Positions 21,540-33,051 of a DNA stretch of 64,000 bases are shown one piece after another. Position numbers and translations under genes: made by a program. How positions within the stretch are numbered: position 1 is the first letter of the stretch; the number at the start of each line of letters is the position of its first letter. This stretch comes from Symsagittifera roscoffensis. Taxonomy: Eukaryota > Xenacoelomorpha > Acoela > Convolutidae. The DNA lies in contig NC_087062.1 in the NCBI RefSeq assembly GCF_963678635.1, positions 50,980,178 to 51,044,177 of the forward strand, written 5' to 3'. The notes under the pieces were generated by a model that was given only the letters and a program-made list of their open reading frames with translations, did not search any database and was not told the origin of the DNA.

Positions 21540-23790
21540 TCTGTTTAATTGAGGAGAGCTTTTCTATTCTTTTTGCTTAAAAGGGATGGTTCTTCGGTTA
21601 AACACTGAAATCCCCGTGATCTTTAAAATTATTCATGTCTTTGTAAATATCTTTTGTATATACTTCGTAAAAGAGAGAATCAGTATCTCTATAAAGGACT
21701 CTAGCGTTTTTCCTAAAAAAGAACTACTTTCTCATAATGGAAATTGTACGACTGTAGTTTGAAAACGTTGGTTTGTTCCATTTGATACATTTTTTCAACA
21801 AAGTAAAAGCAACAAAATCCTCTTTGAAAACTTTGAAACGATTAAAATTGAGTTTGTAGCAATAAAATTTTGCTTGTTCCTCATCTGAAACCATAATCAG
21901 GTTCTTCCATCGTCTCAACTTTTCCATAGATTTACTAAAGCAGGAGTTGATCAAAAGCTTAAAGAAACTTTTTTTGAAGACATATATACCTGGTTGTTGT
22001 CTAAGCCATGTATTCGTGTCTATGTAGGGTTTCAAAAAATTTGACTGGTTGAATTGAAGAATTTTTGTTATTTTCGATTTTTACAAACCCTGCGCGAGAA
22101 AAAACTTGAGCCTTGTGTAATGGCAAATGTAATCTTTTTCGTCAAACAACATTTCCAGCAGTTTTTCCGTTGATGATCCCTTTAAACTAAAATTAAGTTG
22201 ATAGGGTGACAATAACTCTTCTGAAGTCTTCATCTTTTGGGATCCCAACGGAAAATTGTTGTGATTTTTGTGCAGATAGTGTGAATATTTCGAATCAATC
22301 ATCACAAAATAACCCTCCTCATATTCATCTGGTGTGTCTAAGACTTCATCGATGGTTTTTTCCGTCCTTATAAATCCTCCTGTCGGTATATGTTTCATCA
22401 TAGTTCCACCACAAAAATTAACAACGTCCACGAAAAGTCCGTATTATGAAGGTTGGGTTTCGTCAAATTCAGGAAGTTATCGATTGTTAGCTTTCAAATA
22501 TCTCTTCTCTGCTATTTTTTTCAGACCTTCGCGAACAGTTTTTTCACAAAACAATAATTAATCAACATTGGTTAGTACTTCGAGTTCAACGTCAGTGGTC
22601 TTCAACATTGCGTTCCACGATAAGTTTGGAGCTGAATCATAGTAATTCTGATCTAAATCAAATGTTTCTCTGAAAATATTTCGAAAGTTCTCAAAAACAT
22701 CTACTAACACAAAAACATCTGTCGTTAAGTACAAATCATGATATTCTCCCATATTGATGCATTTTGAGTGGGAATCTATGAAGGAAGAAGGGCAAACACC
22801 TTTTTCATCAAAATTTTTTCTGTTCAAGTGAGTTTCTAGAAATATTTAGAGAGCTTCCTCAAACTTTCAGGAAGAAATCGAAAGCTGTCGAGAAATCACA
22901 TTTCCTCATATTTTGTGTTGAGTATCCTTTTTATGTTCCGGTAGCTTCCCACGGGTCAAATTAGCTTTAAAACTGTAGATTTTTTCGTTGCATAGTACAA
23001 CGGTAAATCTCTCACCATGTTCTAGCCGAATACACCGAGTCGAATGATGCGCATCAAACCGACTTAAACAAAAACACTGAGGTGAAAGACTGTGTCCTTT
23101 GACGCAAGTTGCGGTTGTTGTGTGGCTGTATGATCATGATGAACAACTTTGTCATCGCGCAAATTTTCATTGCAAATTAATCATTTTTTAATTTTTGAGA
23201 ATAATTTCTGCCTATTCTTAGTTGCAATTTGGAGTTGTCTGTGTTTGCTTCGTTTGAGATAAAATTTTGGCTCGGAGACGTAACCAATCAGAAAATTTCG
23301 GAATGCAATCAGGTCCCTGTTCGAATTCGTATTTTGTTTGTTTGGTGGTTCTATCAACTAGAACTGCACCGAATGAACAAGCTTCTTGTTTTTCCAGATG
23401 AATTGTACCAGCCTTAATTGGATCCAATCTGCTTGTTAGTTGTTTTTGACACAAGGCTTCGGTGTCTGCATAAATAATGAATGGGCACATTGAAGTTTTA
23501 AACCAATGCTGAAATTGAACTTTCGAAGTTTTTCAGAGCGTTTTTTATTGATACAGCGTCATGTATACCGCATAGTTTCAGATGCTCCTTCAACCGTTCT
23601 TTTGAAGAAAATCCATGCAAACATCTTTCACAAAACTGACTTCGGTTGCTGCTATGATCATCAAACTGACGTGCCATGAATGCATTGAAGTTTGTTATAA
23701 GACAGAAACGGAACATAACTCCATCGCATATTAGCAATAGGTTAATGCGCTTGGATCTTCTTTTTGACAAGAACAAGAGTACACTATCGT
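21540..23790 (-). pseudogene. polB: Polinton/Maverick-type DNA polymerase B relic (exonuclease to motif C)
   Basis: Protein-primed family-B polymerase in minus-strand pieces. 23776-23498 has the N-terminal Cys-rich domain (FCERCLHGFSSKERLKEHLKLC). 23490-23218 has exonuclease motif I (PFIIYADTEAL). 22827-22558 has EYHDLYLTTDVFVLVDVFENFR. 22431-22081 has the motif-A region (FVMIDSKYS..LHKNHNNFPLG). 22035-21724 has the motif-B region (KLLINSCFSKSMEKLR). Near 21670-21700 is motif C, YRDTDSLFYEV. Several frameshifts and gaps inactivate it. It is clearly distinct from the PolB relic at 6889-7750. No integrase, ATPase or capsid gene is visible nearby. Confidence 0.85.
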
Positions 23791-24740
23791 TCTTATCCAG
23801 TCAAAAAACAAAAATCAGTTATCCATTGACGACCTCAAAACGTTGAATATCGGATAAACAAATACTGGAAAATTGGATGTAAATCGATTTAAAATTAATT
23901 GGGATCAATGTTTTTAGCTGAGACTTAAGATCATTTAAATCGTTTTTAAATTGATCCAAGTCAATCTTGATCTTTTTTTTTCATTCTTCTTACTTTTTTC
24001 ATAAAAAAATCTATCTTAATTTAGTTCAAGTGCTTTTTGTTACTAAAGTCGATCCTCATCCATTTTTTTCAGTGCGGGTATGGCAAAATCTTTAAATAGC
24101 TACCACAAAGTGAATTGTAATGAATTGAATTAACAATATGCAGATATACTTTTTACTTGTTCGATAGTTTTTACTGCATATAATTTTACTGTTTCGCACA
24201 GGGCAACTACAAATGTTTTAAGTCTGACAAGTAGGGAAGTACTGAAATTCAATCCTGATAGTCTGAAAACATCAGAGCTCGAACACGACAGTCAGACCGT
24301 AAAAGCAAGCACAACCTCGAGCTTGTCACATTCACTCTGCACGTCAAAGATAGCCTGTCTCGAGCTTTTGTTTTATTTTGATCAGGCCGTCGCGGTCGAA
24401 TTGTGATTTTTTTCCAGATCTTGATGAGCTAGGAAATGTATTTCCAACCGGCATGACCCAGAAAAGAAAAGACATGCTCGACCGACTGCTGACCCATACA
24501 GATTGCTGACGCAATTACTGTCGTCATGTTGAACCACTCAACAGTGAAAAAAAATTTTTCCACTTTTTTCAGACAGTTCGAAAGTGTATCCTTAAAACAA
24601 TTTTACGCCTTGCTCGATTTGACACGGCGCTTCTGCATTTTCATGTTTTGCGTTTGAAAAAAAAATCAAAATTAAAATCCTTCTCGCCACACAATTTAAG
24701 CAGTCGGAAAAACAAAATGCAGTCGGTTGATAACTATATA
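23791..24740. other. Spacer with one exon-like stretch
   Basis: Mostly AT-rich, with TTTAAAT/GATC-type low-complexity sequence at 23870-24060. The stretch 24202-24406 is described separately. From 24407 to 24740 a short open stretch after TTTTTTCCAG (24420-24510) is also visible, but I cannot support it as an exon. Homology to the array starts at 24741. Confidence 0.5.
24202..24406 (+). other. Candidate terminal exon
   Basis: The acceptor-like GTTTCGCACAG ends at 24201. The frame from 24203 is open for 67 codons to TGA 24404-24406 and is Ser/Thr/Leu-rich. Its phase (one leading base) fits the two leftover bases of the candidate exon at 19573-19708. The two could belong to one gene whose ~4.5-kb intron holds the PolB relic. 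Weak: no homolog known. Confidence 0.22.
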
Positions 24741-25266
24741 ATTGACTAGCAAGAGAGGAAAACTCCGTTTGATTCACAAAAAAGTTTGAGCCCCTTTGAT
24801 TTACCGTTCTTTTTACGTAGCATTTTGCAGGAGGTCAGACATTTACTCAATATCCTTTTATATTTTTATAGGTTACATCCAGTCTCTTTCATTCAAATTT
24901 AACTTTTTCAATAAGAACTTATTACATTGATTAAGTGCGCATGCATCGAATTTTTATGGGTAAAAATTGACTAAAGATTGTTTTCGTTGACTAAAATTTT
25001 GTCTAGATGATCGATCCTTGTAGTATTTTTTTTAAAACGTAAGGGATTTTTAATCCAATGTAATAGACATGTTCGAAAAAAAATAATCCGTAATCGACTA
25101 AACTTGATTTCATTTTATCAGTATAATAGACTTTTTTGGTCAATAAATCTACAAAAAACAATAAATTTTTGTAGGTGTGACTTGTTTAGTCATGATTTTG
25201 TACCGTTCGGCAAAAAAACAAAAAATTTTAGCAAAAACTTATCAAACGTGCTCAAAATTACCATAT
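24741..25266 (+). repeat. Flank segment of unit A (non-LTR)
   Basis: About 526 bp that precedes every LTR in the array (also 32032-32554, 37509-38031, 44787-45309). It is absent upstream of the diverged LTR at 11641 and of the LTR-like end at 56754. It is therefore most likely host sequence trapped in the amplification rather than part of the element. AT-rich; contains three TGACTAA/CGACTAA words. No gene seen. Confidence 0.75.
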
Positions 25267-25676
25267 TGGAACCTGATCTAAACTATATTTTATGATTGGA
25301 TAAATTAGATATTTTACCACTGTAAAGTATTTAATATTAACCAATCATGATCCATCTAACTAACAACCCACTTATTTGTAAGTGCTGAAAATACTTGTAA
25401 TTTCAGCACCAGAGAGATTTGAATTTAACTTAGAAATTAGTTGTCTCTCCAAGAGAACTTCAGCAGCCGCAATAAACCAGTATACTCTAGATCTATTGAG
25501 CCTAGCAGAGACTAGTTAAACACCCTGAGACTAGAAAGTATAAGAGTAAGATTAGGATCGGTATTAGACTAAGAAGTTGCACGAATCTATCCGGCCGAAA
25601 ATAAGATAGCGTGACGAGCAGACGGTGTACCCTATCCGAAATTACTCTATGAGTTTACCACATCGGTTATAACTCA
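25267..25676 (+). repeat. LTR of unit A with PBS at 25679-25688
   Basis: Starts TGGAACC, where similarity to the diverged copies begins, and ends AACTCA. A TC spacer and TGGTGCGACC (candidate PBS) follow. It contains the GTGCTGAAA...TTTCAGCAC palindrome at 25382-25409, here with one arm mismatch. The left boundary rests on comparison with the copies at 11641 and 56754, the right one on TG..CA logic plus the PBS. Confidence 0.65.
25382..25409 (+). promoter_or_regulatory. Conserved LTR palindrome (unit A copy)
   Basis: Arms GTGCTGAAA and TTTCAGCAC. In units C (38147-38174) and E (56869-56896) the arms extend to a perfect 13 bp with a TT loop. Units A, B (32670-32697) and D (45425-45452) have one mismatch. 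The diverged copy keeps the outer 9-bp arms. Could act as an RNA hairpin at the end or start of transcription, or as a protein site. Confidence 0.55.
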
Positions 25677-25763
25677 TCTGGTGCGACCATAAGTCTCGAA
25701 TAAGACCTTAATAGTTTAGATTTAAGCAAAAATTGATTAGAATTTAGACAAAACATTTTTAAA

Positions 25764-25997
25764 ATGTTATACGATAATAATTTAATCGAATGGTCTCTAC
25801 GACTCAATAGATCAGAGCCGCTATTCCGAACTATAACAGAACTAACCGGAATTGTAAGAAGACCTCCAACAAGAGACGACATACGACAAGGCAGAAACTT
25901 ACCATATAGTTTTATGATTGTACGGCAAAAACCAACACAAACTTTTATATTTAGAATCTTATTAGCAATGAATTTAGATTTTCATTTGCAAACATAA
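25764..25997 (+). CDS. ORF-a of unit A (77 aa)
   Basis: Intact ORF 76 bp downstream of the PBS. It is basic and soluble-looking, with no known domain. It is almost identical to the ORFs at 33052 and 38529 and recognisably homologous to 10929-11159 on the minus strand. It uses the first ATG after the LTR, so it would be the first ORF on the genomic RNA. It could be a short regulatory or accessory protein, or an exon joined to downstream ORFs by splicing. Neither is shown. Confidence 0.6.
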   Translation: MLYDNNLIEWSLRLNRSEPLFRTITELTGIVRRPPTRDDIRQGRNLPYSFMIVRQKPTQTFIFRILLAMNLDFHLQT

Positions 25998-26944
25998 AAT
26001 TTTGAAGTCAATCTTCATGATCATTTCAGGCGCTAAACAAAATTATTAATATACAATAACGATTGATAAAAAGATCTCAGATCATTTTCTTAATTTCTGC
26101 AGTCTTATATAAAACATGTTTGAAAATCATTTATTGAAAATCAAAATAAAAATTAGTAGCATGACAATAAATTGTTAGTAATCATAAAATCACCTGTTGT
26201 CCCAGCTTCATCACCTAAACATAACAGCAATCATAAACTCACTAATACCATTAAAATACTAAGTTTTTTTCTTAAATTAATTTAAACCATTTTAAACATA
26301 AATTCATTCAATTTTAAAATCAGATCATCAAGGCTTATCCTTGGATCTTAATTAATTTTCTATTTCACTAAATTTAAAACCTGATCACCAAGGCCTATCC
26401 TTGGATCAAAAAGAACGATTTTGTTCTCCCCCACCCACTTAGCAAGTGTCTAACGACCTCAAACGTCGATTCACTATCCAACCCTTCCAAAAGACCCAAG
26501 ACTAATAGAAACTTTTAAATAAAACTAACCATTCAAATTAGGATAAACAGTGAAGAACTTCGGTTATTCATCCTTCACTTGAACCCTCCTCTTACCAGAC
26601 CCAGGATAAATCTTAGACTTAGTAAGTTTAAAATAGTATCTAACGAACTACTTGCGTTCTAATTATACCTGAACCTTGTGGATCGATTTACTATTCTCCA
26701 ACCCTTGAACACAATCACTACCCCTAAGTAAGATTAAGTAAGTTAACACCTTAACTTGGACTAGCCACGAGAAAGTAAAAAATCATTCTTCGGAATCGAT
26801 ATACTTTTCTCTCCAACCCTGAAAAAAAAACCCAGGTTAAGCTAACCAAAAAATCGTAAGGACTAACAGTCTAAGAAAATAGAAATCACCTAACAACTTT
26901 TTGCATCCCTGATCCTAAACCTTGTCATTCAAAAATCTAGGAAA
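25998..26944 (+). other. ~1-kb leader of unit A with repeated motifs
   Basis: Non-coding. It carries three copies of a TCGATTCACTATCCAACCCT-like motif (26466-26486, 26683-26706, 26796-26820) and two adjacent stem-type repeats of the form GATC..CAAGG...CCTTGGATC (about 26325-26350 and 26383-26405). Both features recur in units B and C and in inverted form in the diverged copy (10074-10590). Confidence 0.65.
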
Positions 26945-27385
26945 TAAACAAACAATCGTTTTACACAACTGTGAGATAGATAACCAAAAATACGATCTTG
27001 TGATCACACATCATACACAAACAGTTGGATACATTTGAACGAAACGACTAACAATAAAAAGAAAAATAATAAACAAACAAGGACAAATCACACGAAAAAG
27101 ATTTTCAAAAAATAGAAACGCATTTTCAGAATCAGAAGCCAGCAATTTAGATGAACTCTATAAATTAAAAGAATCGATTGATAAAAATTGTCCCATTCAA
27201 AATCAATTATATTTTTCCGATTCAGAAACAACTTCAAATTCATCAAAAAGAGGAAAAAGAAGAATAAAAAAGCAATATAAACACAAACCAGTACACTTGT
27301 ATTTTTGGAATCAACCAATTAGACACATCGATAGTTATATATTAACAGTCATTAAACGAAGAAATGAGCCAAACTCAAAGTGACG
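26945..27385 (+). pseudogene. ORF-b of unit A, broken
   Basis: Same sequence as the 153-codon ORF of units B and C. Here the start ATG is lost by a two-base deletion (CTTGTCATTC instead of CTTATGTCATTC), and a TGA interrupts it near 27030. The C-terminal part remains open. Confidence 0.75.
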
Positions 27386-27717
27386 ATAGTCCAGATGACG
27401 AAGACGTTTACCCCTTCCTCATAGATGCACCCGATAATAGAGGGCAACATGATTTTTGCAAGAAGTTACTCGTAAATTTGTTTGAACCCGGACTCAGCCC
27501 ATGCAAAGCAGAATTCCCAGATGTAAAAATCAAAAGACAAATTATTGAACATTATTTGAAAGATATATGTAATTTAACACAACAATATGGAATCTACACC
27601 ATAGATTTCAGCACACCAAATCCGAATCATCGAAAATATGTAACTCAAACAGACGATGTTGAATTAGAATTTTCAAAAGTTTTCTTAGAATATATTAAAA
27701 ATTATTCAATATCATAA
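27364..27717 (+). CDS. ORF-c of unit A (117 aa), probable gag N-terminus
   Basis: An acidic N-terminus (SQTQSDDSPDDEDVYPFLID) precedes a helical region (KIKRQIIEHYLKD...YGIYTIDFSTPNPN). The ATG overlaps the end of ORF-b. It stops at TAA 27715. The next gag frame is open across this stop in the +1 register, and the diverged copy (9120-9516) reads through. The stop therefore probably reflects a one-base indel shared by A, B and C, although programmed frameshifting cannot be excluded. Confidence 0.6.
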   Translation: MSQTQSDDSPDDEDVYPFLIDAPDNRGQHDFCKKLLVNLFEPGLSPCKAEFPDVKIKRQIIEHYLKDICNLTQQYGIYTIDFSTPNPNHRKYVTQTDDVELEFSKVFLEYIKNYSIS

Positions 27718-30487
27718 TTCACAAAGAGCAAACTCCATATTCACTAACGAAGTTTTTGCAATAATATATACCTATATTTCTATATTAGACAAAACAGAAT
27801 TTCAAAGTATCTCACCAACCGAAACATCCAAACATACAAAAGTACGACATGAAATCACATTATTTTCAACTTTTCTACATATAATCAAAGAAAATTTCAC
27901 TAAAGGCGATGTTTCACAACACACAAAACATGACTTACAAAAAATTTTGGCATGGTTTATAAAAGATTTATTCACACATAATATAGACTTAATTTCACAG
28001 GCAAGAATAAAAAATTTCAGACCTCAAAATCCAAATGATGATACTGCCATTACAGAACAGTCAGACTACGTATGGGACCCTGAATGGTCTCATCATGCAT
28101 TTATAAATATCCCACAATCAATCTCAAGTCAAGCAATAAGTACAATATCTTACCAAAGAGATTATGTAAAAGTAGTACCACTAACCATTGATGCAACACC
28201 ATTAAATTACAACACATTTTTACCTAATACGCAAAATAACAGTTTAAATTCGACCGTCATACACAATGAAAACCTTAATGGAACTAGGAACCTTACACAA
28301 CAAGATATCCAAACACCATCACACTTCATAAATGAAGAAATCGTCCAAACAACAACAACTACACAACAAAGTATTTCACCAATACATCCAAATTTAACAA
28401 CACCAAAAAATACAAACACTTCACTGGCACAAGTGACCTTACAATCAACCGTTAAACCTTCGGTTGCTCCAAAATATTCACATATGGATTATCAAACATA
28501 CAGACCTATGACAGTACCGTCAAAAACACGAAAAACGTTCACAAGAAGCACTTTTGCAGAACACAATTATAATTATGCACTTTCGTCAAAAACAAACTAT
28601 CCCCCACGAAAAACTAATAATAATCACGTATGTTCTCACTATTGGGATAACCCAATGACAACAACCAACTCAGTAAATTTTCGAACTAATTCACATCCTC
28701 CACATGATCATAGTGAAAATTACCCATTCTTTCAACAAAATAAAAACAAAAGCAAGCACCTCATCATACGGATTACTTATCATCTGATGATGATTATTTA
28801 CAACCAGACATTTTTGCACCATATACCCAAGAATATCGCAAACAAGGATCGCGACGACCTCATACATATAATAGAATTTTTTCTCCAAATCCAACAGATA
28901 CACGAAATCAACAACCAATACAAATGCCAAATCCAACTAATACACAATCGTTTCAACCAATTCAACCACAAAACCCAATGACAATGCACTCGTATCAACC
29001 AACTCAAATGCAAAATGAAATACCCCTTCCATATTACCTTCAACAACACGAAATAACAAAAAATCAACTTTCAAATTTTTCGCAAATGCCAAATGCCGCA
29101 GAATCACTACAGATGACAATGAATCCATACCTCATGGGTGGATCATCAAAAACATCAAATAAACCACTAATGGTATTCACAGGAACAGACCCTGAATATT
29201 CTGTAGAAGATTATTTAAATGCAGTAACAGCAAATTTAATCTTAAATATAGGACCTGAACCAATTAATACGCCACTACATCAAAATTGGATACATCGACG
29301 CACAGCGTTGATACAAACAAACTTAGATGGCGCAGCTCTAAAATGGTTTTCAGTATTACCTATAGAAATTAAATCAGACTGGAAAAGATTTACACAAGAA
29401 TTTTCAAAAATGTTTAACTCCGAAAGAAATAAACAACACCAAAGAGTTTTATGTAATGAAATTCGCAGATTACCAAATGAAACCATCAAACAATTAGCAG
29501 TACGTATCGAAACACTAGTTCGAAAAACATGTTCATTGAATACACATGACTATAAAAACACAAAAATGACAGAAATTTTAATGATGACCTTAACACCTCA
29601 ATTAAGGAAAATAGCAATAGAAAAGAGAGCATCTCATCCTTCTTCAATTCGAGAGCCAGATTTAGATTTTCGAAAACTAGTAGACAAACTAGAGCAAGCG
29701 GAAATCACAATGAAACTTGAAGAAACAGAAAATCTGAAACTACAATATGTTAATCGAATTGAAACAAACACTACACATATCAATAACATACAGGAATCAG
29801 ATACAGACCTAGTTGAAAAACTCACTGAAATACTAAATATTTATGAAAAACACCCAAATTTTAAGGGCAAACCATCTTTCAAAAAATGGTGTAATTATTG
29901 CCAACGATACGGCCATAGTATTTCCGAATGTAGACAAAAGCAACAAGATAACCAAAACAAACCTCAAAAGTATAAAGAACCAAATAAATCATTCTATCAA
30001 AATATGAAGAAAGATCAAAATCTACCAAACAAAAATGTATACAGTAACAACAGTTCAGGAAAACCACTTCCGAACAACACCAATTACACAAGGAATCAAT
30101 CACCATATAACTCAAGTTATAGAGGAAGATCACCAGAACGAAGAAATACACAGAATTCTTCACAAAATCATTATAATCGATCAAATAGTCGAAATAACTA
30201 TACGAGATCAAATTCAAATTCAACACAATTTGTTTCTAGATCTATCCAATTCCCAATCAAACCCAAGAAATAAACACTATTCCAATAATCAATCACGAAA
30301 CTCATCATATAACAGAAATAGAAACTATTCACATAATCGAAATAGAAGTTATTCGAACAATCGAAATCAGAATTACCCGAACAATCGATCAAGAAATAAC
30401 TCATATAATAGATCAAACTATCACAAACCAAACGACAGATCAAAACAGATCACGGAATCATTCACAAAATCGAAATTCAAGTTATAA
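27716..30487 (+). pseudogene. gag: gag of unit A (long N-terminal region, capsid domain, zinc knuckle, NRS-rich tail)
   Basis: Frame 27716-28981 encodes an Asn/Thr-rich region with YVWDPEWS and LTIDATPLNYN. A one-base loss near 28745 moves the reading into 28924-30273. That frame holds a retrotransposon-gag-type capsid domain (PLMVFTGTDPEYSVEDYLNAV, WIHRRTALIQ, LNGAA-like helices) and one CCHC knuckle (WCNYCQRYGHSISECRQ). A 4-base insertion at about 30241 shifts the Asn/Arg/Ser/Tyr-rich tail into 30035-30487. Gag forms the particle and the knuckle binds RNA. Confidence 0.8.
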
Positions 30488-30734
30488 TAATCAATATAGA
30501 AACTATTCCCAATCACCACATAGGAATAATAACCATTATAATAATTCTAAACATCGATACAGAAGTAGCACACCAAAACATCAAAAACATATTAATCAAG
30601 TACAGTCAAATGAACAAACAACATCAGACCCCCCAGGTATTGATGACACAGGAAATAACGAACTACAACTAAATCAAATAAACTGTGGATCATTAGACAC
30701 AGAAAGTGATACAGAAAATACCATCTCCGTAAAT

Positions 30735-32036
30735 ATGATAGCAGTCGAAAACGACTACGAACCTATTATATATGAACAACCTTTTACACCACATATATAT
30801 GAAAATCAATTAGAACTCCTTCACAATTATTATATTGAACCCATCAAAACTACACAAACTGCACAAGAAATAAACGAAATTAACACGGTAAATAAACCCA
30901 ATGAAAAAGACAAAAAATGTTTAAACACAAATCATATCTATCAAAATATACAAAAAAAACAACCCAGAGAAAAAATTTGGACAATACCATTTCTCTTAGA
31001 AAGTCCAAGAAACAAAGAATTTCAACCACCAGATCTTGAAATTGATTTTTTAATTGATTTAGGAGCAGAATCAAACATAATTAACATTCCCACATGGAAT
31101 GAAATCAAAACATTACACCCAAAAAAAACGCCTCTTGCAACCTCTAGTAAACTAGCAACAGCACAAGGATCAACATTAGTAAATTATAGAAAAGTCCAAT
31201 TATTCCTCCTCCCCACAAGAACAAGGGAGCAAAATAATATTCTAAACAAACCAGTTAAACAAATATTTCATATCACCGATATTAAACACAATATCATTGG
31301 CATACTATTTATATCGAAACATATACCAACAATCAACATCTTGAATAGTAAAATACTAATCAAAGATAAGTACACAAAAACAAAAAATACAGCTCTAACA
31401 TTTTTTCAAAGATTAAATAAACAACCACCATTCTTTTCAAAATTTTATCCAATTTATAACCAACAACTGAAACACCTGAAACCACTATCAGGAAATATAT
31501 ATAACTTTTCAATAAAACAAGTTCACCAATATGATAAAAGTCAAAATAAACAACAACTCTTTATGTCAGACTTTGAGTTTAAACCTATTCATAAGTTTTT
31601 CAAAATCACGATTTGATCTATAAAATATTTGAAAAATACGAATTCAGTAATCATTTCGCTACACGTGTATAACAATACACCGTATCAAGTAACATTACCC
31701 TTAGGACTTTTAGGATATTGCGAAACAAACGCTACAATATCACCCGTACATGAAAAAGCATACCGCGTAAATAATATACTCCAATTATTAGATATTTGTC
31801 AATCCACAATTCTTAACGAAGAACTATCCATAAATAACATAATAAGCAATGAAAAGAGAAACACAGATTATTTCACAAAAACACCATATTTTAAACCAAC
31901 ATTTAATATAACAAATTACACAAAAGAACAACAACAATTTTTAACGATGTTTAACTTTGAACACTCGCAAATTACACAAATCGAATTTGACAAACTAGCA
32001 AAACAACTGTTAAAATATTCAACAGTCTGTAATTGA
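30735..32036 (+). pseudogene. Protease and pre-RT region of unit A
   Basis: A retropepsin-like domain with FLIDLGAESN (D-L-G in place of D-S/T-G) and TLVNYRKVQLFL. It runs in one frame to 32036, interrupted by a single TGA at 31614-31616 that units B and C share. After the last residues (AKQLLKYSTVCN) the frame runs into the flank of unit B instead of reverse transcriptase, so unit A has no RT. Confidence 0.75.
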
Positions 32037-32554
32037 CTAGCAAGAGAGGAAAACTCCGTTTGATTCACAAAAAATTTGAGCCCCTTTGATTTACCGTTCT
32101 TTTTACGTAGCATTTTGCAGGAGGTCAGACATTTACTCAATATCCTTTTATATTTTTATAGGTTACATCCAGTCTCTTTCATTCAAATTTTACTTTTTCA
32201 ATAAGAACTTATTACATTGATTAAGTGCGCATGCATCGAGTTTTTATGGGTAAAAATTGACTAAAGATTGTTTTCGTTGACTAAAATGTTGTCTAGATGA
32301 TCGATCCTTGTAGTATTTTTTTTAAAACGTAAGGGATTTTTAATCCAATGTAATAGACATGTTCGAAAAAAAATAATCCGTAATCGACTAAACTTGATTT
32401 CATTTTATCAGTATGATAGACTTTTTTGGTCATTAAATCTACAAAAACAATAAATTTTTGTAGGTGTGACTTGTCTAGTCATGACTTTGTACCGTTCGGC
32501 AAAAAACAAAAAATTTAAGCAAAAACTTATCAAACGTGCTCAAAATTACCATCA

Positions 32555-32964
32555 TGGAACCTGATCTAAACTATATTTTATGATTGGATAAATTAGATAT
32601 TTTACCACTGTAAAGTATTTAATATTAACCAATCATGATCCATCTAACTAACAACCCACTTATTTGTAAGTGCTGAAAATACTTGTAATTTCAGCACCAG
32701 AGAGATTTGAATTTAACTTAGAAATTAGTTGTCTCTCCAAGAGAACTTCAGCAGCCGCAATAAACCAGTATACTCTAGATCTATTGAGCCTAGCAGAGAC
32801 TAGTTAAACACCCTGAGACTAGAAAGTATAAGAGTAAGATTAGGATCGGTATTAGACTAAGAAGTTGCACGAATCTATCCGGCCGAAAATAAGATAGCGT
32901 GACGAGCAGACGGTGTAGCCTATCCGAAATTACTCTATGAGTTAACCACATCGGTTATAACTCA
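32555..32964 (+). repeat. LTR of unit B with PBS at 32967-32976
   Basis: Nearly identical to the unit A LTR. The palindrome at 32670-32697 carries the same arm mismatch as A and D. Confidence 0.65.
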
Positions 32965-33051
32965 TCTGGTGCGACCATAAGTCTCGAATAAGACCTTAAT
33001 AGTTTAGGTTTAAGCAAAAATTGATTAGAATTTAGACAAAACATTTTTAAA

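Larger units (their letters stand above)
24741..32031 (+). repeat. Tandem unit A of the giant-element 5' half
   Basis: Begins ATTGACTAGC and ends ...CAACAGTCTGTA. It comprises a 526-bp non-LTR flank, LTR, ORF-a, leader, ORF-b, ORF-c, gag and protease up to just before RT. The same start and end recur in units B (32032) and C (37509) and at the start of stub D (44787). The offset to B is 7291 bp. Confidence 0.92.

Noticed and set aside
24741-25676. Whole flank plus LTR taken as one ~930-bp LTR starting TGACTAG
   Set aside because: The diverged copy and E both begin matching only at TGGAACC, so the first 526 bp are more likely flank.
25667-25882. 71-codon minus-strand ORF opposite the PBS and ORF-a (also 32955-33170, 38432-38647)
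   Set aside because: Antisense of a conserved region in near-identical copies. Not open in the diverged copy as far as I can see.
28207-28419. Minus-strand Val/Cys/Phe-rich ORFs opposite gag (also 35494-35706, 40957-41169 and those opposite the NRS-rich tail)
   Set aside because: Antisense shadows of biased coding sequence; the repetition comes from the array.
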